From the NCBI GenBank assembly GCA_004558825.1, contig SFDB01000030.1, positions 1 to 9,485 on the forward strand: a stretch of 9,485 nucleotides of DNA, written 5' to 3'. The first letter of the stretch is position 1. Every line of letters starts with the position of its first letter. This document shows positions 1 to 6,529 of this stretch, piece by piece. The position numbers were made by a program, and so were the translations under genes. The notes beneath the pieces were generated by a model. It had not been told where the DNA came from. It worked only from the letters and a program-made list of their open reading frames with translations, and did no database searches. This DNA comes from Clostridiales bacterium (GTDB lineage Bacteria > Bacillota > Clostridia > Christensenellales > CAG-138).

Positions 1-47
1 GAAGAAAGTTTGATATATTATTCGTCCCCGCTCGGTTTTATTACTCC

Positions 48-3000
48 TTACCCCTGTTTTCGCCCATATTCCGCCATCTTTTCGTCGCTGATGCCGAAAT
101 AGCGCTGAAGATTGTTGAGGGCGGTTTCAGGTCGCTTATTTATAAACATCCTTATCACATCAAGGCTTTCGTGCCACTTCTCCATCGTCCGCGGCGTTCC
201 CCAACGCGCAATGTGGCGCTGCATCTCCGGCTCAAGCTGCGAAACGTAGTCGTCAAGTATCCCATTAAGCCGTTCGGGCGCAAATTGGTTTTTTACCAAA
301 TATACATAGCGCTGCGCGAACCGCTCACGCCATCCCGCATTCTTTTTCAGGCCGATATATATATCCATGTATGTCAGCGAACCGTCCTGGGACGGAACGC
401 CCGCCTCATTGAAATAGCTTGTAAATAAGCTTCCCGTGCTTCCCTTTGCGCCGAAATCAAGGTCATAAAATATCGGTCTCCACTTTACCTTATAGTCCTG
501 CGAGCGCCAATATTTCTGATTAAACATGTCGCCGTTGTTGAAATACGTCTGTGCAATCAGATAATCGGTAAAATAGTCGACATCAACCCACTGAGCGAAT
601 TTTTCAAACAAGGCATCGTTCGACAGGTCATTTTCCAACGCAAACGCTCTCACGCGCTTAAAGTCGTGGTTTGAGCCTGCAAGCACGCCCGTGTTTCGCC
701 TGATTATATCCACCTTACTCGGGTCAACGCCGTAATGAGCTTCAAGATAATCCCTGCCCTGATCCTCGTTCAGGTCATATATGCCCCAATATCTGCCGTT
801 TATATAGACGACCACAGGCCGCGTCGCAACGTTATCGATGTTCATGCCTTCCACCGCCAGCGAGCAGAACGAATCTCGCACGCGCGCGGTTCCGTTGTCC
901 TGACCGGAATTTCGCAGCAGAAGCCTGTTAAATGATTTTACTTCATATTTTCCGAAAAAGGGATACGTTACGCTGCTCCGTCCGTAACCGCCGCGCAATT
1001 TTACCGCAAGCGATTTTTGGCCGTATTTCAGCGTTGACGAACCGTTTGCCCTCAGCCCGCACGGGAACTGTGTGCCAAGCTTACCATCGGCCTCATAGTA
1101 TTCGGCATACGCTTCGCGCTCGACTCTTTGAGAACGCTCCGTTACCGAATAAAGCTCCGTAAAACGCGTCGGATCGCAGGTCAGCGCCATCACGGGCAAA
1201 GTATGCGGCTCCGAGAAAAGATATGTCGCTGACACAATGTCGCTGCTGTCCATGCCGGAAGCAACCGCAACCGCCCTGATTACGGTGTTCGACGAAACCT
1301 TTATCGGGGATTCATACAGCTTTGAGGTCTGCGAAGGGTCGCTCGCGTCAAGAGTGTAGTAAATACGCGCGTTCGGCGTTGAGCATGTCAATTCGAGCTC
1401 AAACTCGGCCGTATTGTAAAGCTCGCGTCGCGAAAAAGACGGCGCGCTAACCCTGCCCGAAACAATCGACGCTGAATTTGCTGCGGCGGGCGTCGCGCTT
1501 GTAAAAAAAACGCGCTCGGCGCTCATACTTCTCTCTACCCTGCCGCTCGTCATCCCGGGCCGCAGAGCGCCCGTTTCGAATATGTCCCTTACGGCTCCGT
1601 TTTCGTCGATAAGCATAAGCGTTTCCCCCGATGCCGATATGCCCATCGATATCGTTTTTAAGTCGCCGCCGTATTTGTTCGCATATATTAGCGCATAGCC
1701 GCCCGACGGTATGCTCATGTCGGGCAGCTCGCACATATTAAGGTTGTCCTTATCTTTCGTGATATGCCATCCGCGAAGGCTTACGGACGAACCGCCCGCG
1801 TTGTGTATCTCTATCCAGTCGTCCTTTCCGCTCCCTGCGTTATGTACGGCGCACACCTCGCTGATGTAAACGCCGTTCATATCCGTAAGCGAAAGGTTTT
1901 CAGCCGTCGCAAACGAGTGCGTGCTGTTTTTCGCCCCCGGCGTAGGCGAAGCATAGTACACCTGCTCGCCCGCGTCGTTCCTTCCTATTGAGATATTTGC
2001 TCCGATATTTTCAGGTATCGTTATCGTATCGATTCTCATTGTGTCAAGGCAGAACAGCGTAAATGCGCCGTCATCCGCCGACAGCGAAAACGGGGCGTGT
2101 ATCTCGCCTTCGCGCTGCTCCCTGCCAGAAAGGAATACGACAATATAGCCGTACGGCTCGATAACAACGTCGGGAAGGCGCCATTTTTGCGGATTCTCCG
2201 CGTCATCGGATATATAGTAGTTTTTCAGCGACACGCTCTCGCCTGAAGCGTTATACAGCTCCGCCCAGTCAGACCTGTCGCCGTATGAATCTATCGTGCT
2301 GTATTCGTTCTTGACGAGCACCTCGTTGATTCGCAGCGGATCGCTCCCATCCATAGGTGCAAACTCTATCTTATCAAAATACGGGCCGGCCTCGTAAGCA
2401 TTAGGAGTAGCGCACGTCGTATATCCGTTTGCCGTAACGCTTACGTCGTACGGTATAAATACGTCCCATTCGATGCTCGAGCAGATTTCGCCGCGCATAT
2501 TCAAAAGATACATCCCATGCTCGTCGCCGCCTATTTCAAACGGTGCGCATATCTGTCCCTCGACCGCATTTTGGCCTGTCATGTATATTATAACGCTATC
2601 GCCGGGCGCAAGCTCGAAATGGGGCAGTCTCCAGCGCTGCGGCCTGGTGTCGTCCTCGCTCAGATAAAAGCTTGAAAGGTCCGCCGCCTTATCAGTCTCG
2701 TTGCGCAGCTCGCACCATGAAAAGTATTCGCCGCCGCACTCAAGCGTCGATGCGTTTTTAGGCATTACCTCGGTTATCGTCACGCCCGATTCCGTCAGTT
2801 CGGCTACGATGTCGCTTAGTTTGCCGACGATATATTCCGTATTATTCTCCGCACACGGCGTAGGCGAGTCGGTGAAGCCGAACGTACCGTCAGGCCGCCT
2901 TGCGTACGCTATATCGGTGTCGAGCGCAGGTATCTCGAGCTGTTCAACCACCTTATAATAGTTATCCGTGAGGAAAAGCGTTTCGCCCGCCTTGCTCAGA

Positions 3001-3353
3001 CCGAAGTTCGCGCATAAAACATCGTCAACGTTTCCGCCTCCGCTTCGCAGCGCGACTATCATATATCCGTTCGGCTCTATCCTCGTTCCCTCGGGGAACA
3101 CCCATTTATGCGGCTTTTTAAGATTATCGCTCAGCCCCCAGCCGCTTATATCGACCGTTTCTTTCGACACATTGCGAAGCTCTATCCAGTCGGGGCTGCC
3201 GAGCCTTTCGTGTACGAACGAAAGTGTGTTTGACGAAACAACTTCATTTATACACACTCTGCGCGACCCACTGACGGCCGTGCAGCCGCATATGCCCGCC
3301 GCAAGCGCGCATATCGTCAACAAAATTATTGCTTTTACGACATGTTTCTTCAT
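48..3353 (-). CDS. CotH-family kinase lipoprotein with four lamin-tail domains
   Basis: Encodes a 1101-residue exported protein. Residues 1-24 form a lipoprotein signal peptide: basic start, hydrophobic core, and a lipobox-like I-C-G-C with Cys24 as the lipidation site. Four lamin-tail-like (LTD) repeats follow at roughly 32-160, 190-290, 340-460 and 492-600. Each opens with an I-N/T/S-E-V strand, then a W-x-E-L/I turn and an L-P...P-x-G-Y/D segment. A chitobiase/hexosaminidase C-terminal-like domain lies at about 635-716 (YYTLDASDP). The CotH kinase domain runs from about 718 to beyond 1000. It has the two expected acidic motifs: N-G-D-M-F-N around Asp942/Asn945, and Y-D-L-D-F-G at Asp964/Asp966. 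CotH proteins are atypical kinases, known for phosphorylating spore-coat proteins. This one is anchored outside the cell, so its substrate is unclear; a role in surface attachment or matrix organisation is inferred. The start is fixed by an in-frame stop just upstream. There is no Shine-Dalgarno site (see promoter). It is divergent from the DUF1846 gene. Confidence 0.93.
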   Translation of the reverse strand: MKKHVVKAIILLTICALAAGICGCTAVSGSRRVCINEVVSSNTLSFVHERLGSPDWIELRNVSKETVDISGWGLSDNLKKPHKWVFPEGTRIEPNGYMIVALRSGGGNVDDVLCANFGLSKAGETLFLTDNYYKVVEQLEIPALDTDIAYARRPDGTFGFTDSPTPCAENNTEYIVGKLSDIVAELTESGVTITEVMPKNASTLECGGEYFSWCELRNETDKAADLSSFYLSEDDTRPQRWRLPHFELAPGDSVIIYMTGQNAVEGQICAPFEIGGDEHGMYLLNMRGEICSSIEWDVFIPYDVSVTANGYTTCATPNAYEAGPYFDKIEFAPMDGSDPLRINEVLVKNEYSTIDSYGDRSDWAELYNASGESVSLKNYYISDDAENPQKWRLPDVVIEPYGYIVVFLSGREQREGEIHAPFSLSADDGAFTLFCLDTMRIDTITIPENIGANISIGRNDAGEQVYYASPTPGAKNSTHSFATAENLSLTDMNGVYISEVCAVHNAGSGKDDWIEIHNAGGSSVSLRGWHITKDKDNLNMCELPDMSIPSGGYALIYANKYGGDLKTISMGISASGETLMLIDENGAVRDIFETGALRPGMTSGRVERSMSAERVFFTSATPAAANSASIVSGRVSAPSFSRRELYNTAEFELELTCSTPNARIYYTLDASDPSQTSKLYESPIKVSSNTVIRAVAVASGMDSSDIVSATYLFSEPHTLPVMALTCDPTRFTELYSVTERSQRVEREAYAEYYEADGKLGTQFPCGLRANGSSTLKYGQKSLAVKLRGGYGRSSVTYPFFGKYEVKSFNRLLLRNSGQDNGTARVRDSFCSLAVEGMNIDNVATRPVVVYINGRYWGIYDLNEDQGRDYLEAHYGVDPSKVDIIRRNTGVLAGSNHDFKRVRAFALENDLSNDALFEKFAQWVDVDYFTDYLIAQTYFNNGDMFNQKYWRSQDYKVKWRPIFYDLDFGAKGSTGSLFTSYFNEAGVPSQDGSLTYMDIYIGLKKNAGWRERFAQRYVYLVKNQFAPERLNGILDDYVSQLEPEMQRHIARWGTPRTMEKWHESLDVIRMFINKRPETALNNLQRYFGISDEKMAEYGRKQG

Positions 3354-3359
3354 GGGTTA

Positions 3360-3387
3360 ATTATACCATGAAAAAGCTCTCTGTAAA
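3360..3387 (-). promoter_or_regulatory. Strong sigma-A promoter of the CotH lipoprotein gene, predicted leaderless
   Basis: Read on the minus strand, TTTACA (3387-3382) is followed by a 16-base spacer and a perfect TATAAT (3365-3360) with an extended TG-G element just before it. Only six bases (TAACCC) separate the -10 box from the ATG at 3353. The usual -10 to start distance therefore puts transcription initiation on or within a base or two of the A of the start codon. No GGAGG-like sequence lies before the ATG. Confidence 0.7.
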
Positions 3388-3442
3388 CCATCGTGCTCTT
3401 TCGGCGCGTAACGACTTTTTTCCAAAAAATTTTTATCTCCCG

Positions 3443-3471
3443 TTGCAGATTTTCGAATGCGGTGATAAGAT
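3443..3471 (+). promoter_or_regulatory. Possible promoter of the DUF1846 gene
   Basis: TTGCAG (3443-3448), a 17-base spacer and TAAGAT (3466-3471) preceded by TGa (extended -10). The start point would fall near 3478, just before the leader hairpin at 3486-3514. The -35 match is only partial, so the call is moderate. Confidence 0.4.
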
Positions 3472-3485
3472 GATAAGGGCAGCGG

Positions 3486-3523
3486 ATACGCCTCCGAGAG
3501 AATCAGAGGCGTATTATTTTTTT
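3486..3523 (+). terminator. Intrinsic terminator inside the DUF1846 leader (possible attenuator)
   Basis: A 9-bp perfect stem (3486-3494 with 3506-3514; arms ATACGCCTC/GAGGCGTAT) with an 11-base loop is followed by an uninterrupted run of seven T (3517-3523). It works in the plus direction only, as the minus side has no T tract. It ends 21 bases before the DUF1846 start codon, and no plus-strand gene lies upstream in this gap. It therefore either attenuates the DUF1846 transcript or ends a short RNA. Confidence 0.65.
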
Positions 3524-3544
3524 GCGGCACGGAGGTTGAGGTAA

Positions 3545-5029
3545 ATGAGACGCATAGGGTTCGACAACGATAAATACATAGCTCTCCAATCGGAGAACAT
3601 ACTCAAGCGCATAGACAGCTTCGGCGGCAAGCTATATCTCGAGTTTGGCGGCAAGCTTTTCGACGATTTCCATGCGTCGCGCGTTCTGCCGGGTTTCGAG
3701 CCCGACAGCAAAATAAGGATGCTCATGCAGCTCAAGGAGCAGGCCGAAATAATTATCGTCATCAATGCTAACCACATCGAGCAGAACAAAGTCAGGAGCG
3801 ACCTCGGCATAACGTATGATATGGACGTTTTGCGGCTAATTGACGCTTTTCGCACGATTGGCCTTTACGTCGGCAGCGTAGTCCTTACGCAATACGAATC
3901 GCAGACCGCTGCAAGCAGCTTTATACGCCGCCTGAACGATCTCGGCATAAAAGTCTACAAGCACTATACAATTCCGGGCTACCCCGCGAATCCGCAGTTT
4001 ATAGCAAGCGACGAAGGCTTTGGCCTTAACGAATATGTTGAAACCGAGCGTTCGCTCGTGGTCGTCACGGCGCCGGGCCCCGGCAGCGGTAAAATGGCCA
4101 CATGTCTTTCCCAGCTCTACCACGAACATAAACGCGGCATAAATGCAGGATATGCCAAGTTTGAAACGTTTCCGATATGGAACCTGCCGCTTAAGCATCC
4201 CGTAAACCTCGCCTACGAAGCCGCAACCGCAGACCTGAATGACATCAACATGATTGACCCGTTCCACCTCGAGGCATACGGCGTCACCACCGTAAACTAC
4301 AACAGGGACGTAGAGGTTTTCCCCGTTCTCAACGCCATGTTTGAGCTTATCGCGGGTAAATCACCGTATAATTCGCCGACAGACATGGGCGTAAACATGG
4401 TCGGCTACTGCATAACCGACGACGAGGCCGTCCGCGAGGCGTCGAGGCAGGAGATTATCCGCCGCTATTACGATACGCTTTGCAAACGCCGAAAGGGCCT
4501 TGCAAGCAACGATGAGGTATGCAAGATTCAGCTCATAATGAACCAGGCCGGCACAAGCGTCGAGGACAGACCGGTTATCGCAGCCGCGCTCAAGCGTGCC
4601 GAAGCGACCGGCGCGCCCGCCGCAGCAATAGAGCTTCCTGACGGAAGCATAATGACGGGCAAAACATCGCCGCTTCTCGGCGCTTCAGCAGCGCTCCTGC
4701 TCAATGCGCTCAAGGCGCTCGGCGGGCTTCCGCATGATCTTCATCTCATAGCCCCCACCGTCATCGAGCCGATACAGCATCTTAAAACCCGTATTCTCGG
4801 CAACCACAATCCGCGCCTCCATACTGACGAGATACTCATAGCGCTCACCATATGCGCCGCCACAAACCCCGCCGCAAAGATAGCGCTGAATCAGCTTACC
4901 AAGCTGCGCGGAACGGAAGCGCATTCAAGCGTCATTCTTTCCCCGGTCGACAGCGACGTTTTCAGAAAGCTCGGAATCAATCTGACATGCGAGCCGAACT
5001 ACCAGTCAAAAAAACTTTATCATAAATAA
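3545..5029 (+). CDS. DUF1846 family protein
   Basis: A 494-residue protein recognised as a full-length DUF1846 member. The N-terminus carries the family's hallmark stretch (Y-L-E-F-G-G-K-L-F-D-D-F-H-A-S-R-V-L-P-G-F, residues 31-51). A glycine-rich A-P-G-P-G-S-G-K loop spans residues 176-183, followed by M-A-T-C-L-S-Q-L-Y. Near the C-terminus is an L-H-T-D-E-I-L-I-A-L segment. The loop resembles a phosphate-binding loop, but no catalytic activity has been settled for the family to my knowledge, so none is assigned. No signal peptide or membrane segment is visible, suggesting a cytoplasmic protein. The start is supported by GGAGG at 3531-3535, nine bases before the ATG, and by an in-frame TAA immediately before it. 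It is transcribed alone: a leader terminator lies upstream and an intrinsic terminator at 5081-5117 closes the unit. Confidence 0.93.
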   Translation: MRRIGFDNDKYIALQSENILKRIDSFGGKLYLEFGGKLFDDFHASRVLPGFEPDSKIRMLMQLKEQAEIIIVINANHIEQNKVRSDLGITYDMDVLRLIDAFRTIGLYVGSVVLTQYESQTAASSFIRRLNDLGIKVYKHYTIPGYPANPQFIASDEGFGLNEYVETERSLVVVTAPGPGSGKMATCLSQLYHEHKRGINAGYAKFETFPIWNLPLKHPVNLAYEAATADLNDINMIDPFHLEAYGVTTVNYNRDVEVFPVLNAMFELIAGKSPYNSPTDMGVNMVGYCITDDEAVREASRQEIIRRYYDTLCKRRKGLASNDEVCKIQLIMNQAGTSVEDRPVIAAALKRAEATGAPAAAIELPDGSIMTGKTSPLLGASAALLLNALKALGGLPHDLHLIAPTVIEPIQHLKTRILGNHNPRLHTDEILIALTICAATNPAAKIALNQLTKLRGTEAHSSVILSPVDSDVFRKLGINLTCEPNYQSKKLYHK

Positions 5030-5080
5030 TCGCAATCGAGAATTAACGGTATTCTGCGTTAAATTCTTCGCACGCGCGTC

Positions 5081-5117
5081 GGTCCGATAAAACGGTAAAT
5101 GTTGTATCGGACCTTTT
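5081..5117 (+). terminator. Intrinsic terminator of the DUF1846 gene
   Basis: A 9-bp stem, GGTCCGATA (5081-5089) with TATCGGACC (5105-5113), is followed by TTTT. A short inner pairing AAC/GTT extends the hairpin. It lies 51 bases after the DUF1846 stop and directly before the sigG promoter, insulating sigG from read-through. Confidence 0.8.
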
Positions 5118-5118
5118 G

Positions 5119-5148
5119 TTATAAAAAAGCGCCGCTTAGGACATGATA
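5119..5148 (+). promoter_or_regulatory. SigF/SigG-type forespore promoter of sigG
   Basis: TTATA (5119-5123) is separated by 15 bases from GGACATGATA (5139-5148). Compared with the Bacillus SigF consensus (GYWTA, 15 bases, GGnnAnAnTR), this matches four of five and five of six fixed positions. Within it, CATGATA (5142-5148) fits the SigG -10 pattern CATnnTA. This agrees with sigG being switched on by SigF and then by itself in the forespore. The call rests on consensus match only. Confidence 0.55.
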
Positions 5149-5176
5149 CCTCTATGAATATTTTAGGGGTGTTGAT

Positions 5177-5950
5177 ATGGCATTATGCAAGGTCGAAATA
5201 TGCGGGGTTGATACGTCAAAACTTCCTTTGATGAGCGCCAAGCGCAGCAACGAGCTTTTAGAGCGCATAAAACAGGGCGACACAGAAGCGCGCGAGGAAT
5301 TCATAAACGGAAACCTTCGCCTTGTTTTGAGCGTAATACAGCGCTTTTCAAGCCGCGGCGAATGCATGGACGATCTTTTTCAGGTAGGCTGCGTCGGGCT
5401 GATAAAATCTATAGACAATTTCGATTTGAGTCATGGCGTTCGCTTTTCAACATATGCGGTGCCGATGATAATAGGCGAGGTGCGCCGCCATTTGCGCGAC
5501 AACAACGCCCTTCGCGTCAGCCGATCTCTGCGTGACACCGCATATAAGGCGCTTCAGGTGCGAACCAGGTTCATAAACGAGCAAAATAAGGAGCCGCATA
5601 TATCTGACATTGCCAAAGCGCTCAACATGAAAGAAGAGGACGTTGTGTTTGCGCTCGACGCCATTCAGGATCCAATTTCGCTTTTTGAGCCCATATATCA
5701 CGACGACGGCGACGCCATATACGTCATGGATCAGGTGCGCGATGACAAGAATTCGGAAGACCTTTGGCTCGACGGCATAGCTATTGACTCAGGGCTTGAC
5801 AAGATAGGCGAGCGTGAGCGCAGCATATTGAAGCTACGCTTTTTTGACGGCAAAACTCAGACGGAAGTCGCCAAGGAAATAGGCATTTCGCAGGCGCAGG
5901 TATCCCGCCTTGAAAAGACCGCTCTCAAGGCGATGCGAAAATACATCTGA
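5177..5950 (+). CDS. sigG: RNA polymerase sporulation sigma factor SigG
   Basis: A 257-residue late forespore sigma factor that directs core RNA polymerase to genes for spore DNA protection, germination receptors and core maturation. It is close to the 260-residue Bacillus SigG from the first residues: the K-V-E-I-C-G-V-D-T-S-K-L-P signature is at 5-17. Region 2 runs about 38-107, with N-G-N-L-R-L-V-L at 44-51, D-D-L-F-Q-V-G-C at 65-72 and the -10-recognition stretch F-S-T-Y-A-V-P-M-I-I-G-E at 90-101. Region 3 follows from V-S-R-S-L-R-D. Region 4 ends the protein with a helix-turn-helix (E-V-A-K-E-I-G-I-S-Q-A-Q-V-S-R-L-E, about 230-246). The start is supported by AGGGGTG at 5165-5171 and the SigG-typical N-terminus. 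It is preceded by a forespore-type promoter and not cotranscribed with its neighbours. No spoIIG (sigE) gene is next to it in this window. Confidence 0.96.
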   Translation: MALCKVEICGVDTSKLPLMSAKRSNELLERIKQGDTEAREEFINGNLRLVLSVIQRFSSRGECMDDLFQVGCVGLIKSIDNFDLSHGVRFSTYAVPMIIGEVRRHLRDNNALRVSRSLRDTAYKALQVRTRFINEQNKEPHISDIAKALNMKEEDVVFALDAIQDPISLFEPIYHDDGDAIYVMDQVRDDKNSEDLWLDGIAIDSGLDKIGERERSILKLRFFDGKTQTEVAKEIGISQAQVSRLEKTALKAMRKYI

Positions 5951-6141
5951 TGCATTCACCGCCCCTCGAAGCGTTATTGATGCGGCATCCTGTGCTCGGA
6001 AACGACGGCGCGAACGTTGCGCGGCGGGCATTTTCGCGTCATTCTTTCCGCCGCATTTAAAGCGCCATGCCGACTCAGGCAGTCTCGTCAAACTTCCGAA
6101 ACACCGTCATCTCCGCTACTTCACCTCACTGCACCGATTAT

Positions 6142-6165
6142 TTGAGCCAGGCGCAATGGGCTCAA
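6142..6165. repeat. Hairpin with loop that can pair downstream (possible pseudoknot)
   Basis: Arms TTGAGCC (6142-6148) and GGCTCAA (6159-6165) pair perfectly over 7 bp around a 10-base loop. The loop contains AGGCGC (6149-6154), which is complementary to GCGCCT at 6193-6198 and could form an H-type pseudoknot on either strand. Confidence 0.4.
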
Positions 6166-6320
6166 TGGAGCTTCCCGTCATTCTTCTGTAAAGCGCCTTT
6201 ATCAGCAGGTTCTCCCAAACAGTAACTGTCACACATTAAACCTCGGTATCGCCGTGGCCGTCAGACGCAAAGCAGCGTTTTTCGCAAAGCCCGAAAGCGT
6301 CTGCACAAACGCGCACGACC

Positions 6321-6364
6321 GCCGCAGAGAAATTTCATAAATATTCCGTCTGAAATTTTGCGGC
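6321..6364. repeat. Long bulged hairpin upstream of truA
   Basis: GCCGCA (6321-6326) pairs with TGCGGC (6359-6364). After a 3-base bulge (GAG), AAATTTCA (6330-6337) pairs with TGAAATTT (6351-6358), giving 14 bp around a 13-base loop. No T tract follows on either side, so it is not a standard terminator. Confidence 0.5.
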
Positions 6365-6476
6365 ATATTCTGATAAATACCGATATTTAATTTTAACTTA
6401 CGACATATGGCAAGGCAATAATTTTTTCTTATTTTTTTAGAAAATTTTTATTGGTCTTATGTTTTAGGATTTCATC

Positions 6477-6505
6477 TTTTCAAATTCTCCTCCTCGCTGT
6501 ATAAT
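6477..6505 (+). promoter_or_regulatory. Promoter of truA
   Basis: TTTTCA (6477-6482), a 17-base spacer and a perfect TATAAT (6500-6505), within a long AT-rich stretch. The predicted start near 6512 gives a leader of about 18 bases containing the GAGGTG ribosome site. Confidence 0.6.
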
Positions 6506-6529
6506 CCATAAAAACAAATGAGGTGTTTA

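Larger units (their letters stand above)
5951..6517. other. Long spacer without a convincing gene; structured, possibly a repeat or ncRNA
   Basis: No open frame here has codon use or a family match I can recognise. From 5951 to about 6250 the plus strand is rich in C and poor in G, unlike plus-strand genes here, so the minus strand is purine-rich. Minus-strand frames in this part are broken by stops. Visible structures include a GCGGCGG/CCGCCGC pair (6021-6027 with 6048-6054), a 7-bp hairpin (6142-6148 with 6159-6165), a 7-bp pair (6262-6268 with 6297-6303) and a bulged hairpin at 6321-6364. AAAGCGCC occurs twice (6059-6066, 6190-6197). From about 6365 the DNA becomes very AT-rich, leading to the truA promoter. 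It could be a dispersed intergenic repeat, an RNA gene or a decayed gene. Confidence 0.5.

Noticed and set aside
1..50. A ribosome-site-like AAGGAG at the CotH stop codon on the minus strand, suggesting a following gene
   Set aside because: No ATG, GTG or TTG lies at a usable distance before the window edge, so no gene can be supported.
5040..5066. A 9-bp bulged hairpin after DUF1846
   Set aside because: It has no T tract and is AT-rich; the terminator at 5081-5117 explains the gene end better.
5834..6091. An 85-codon minus frame overlapping the end of sigG
   Set aside because: It overlaps the conserved region 4 of sigG and lacks a ribosome site; part of it belongs to the purine-rich spacer.
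5910..6191. A 93-codon plus frame running from the end of sigG into the spacer
   Set aside because: It starts inside sigG in another frame, has no ribosome site, and reads as low-complexity Arg/His/Pro-rich sequence.
6162..6236. A 24-codon minus-strand frame preceded by GAGG
   Set aside because: The GAGG to ATG spacing is only four bases, the peptide has no recognisable features, and the region looks like structured or repeat DNA. Left as part of the spacer.
6415..6460. T-rich stretch as a sigG terminator
   Set aside because: No GC-rich stem precedes the T runs; it looks like AT-rich promoter-proximal DNA.
6518..6529. ATG at 6518 as the truA start
   Set aside because: It overlaps the GAGGTG site that serves the ATG at 6530 and adds residues (M-R-C-L) not typical of the family.
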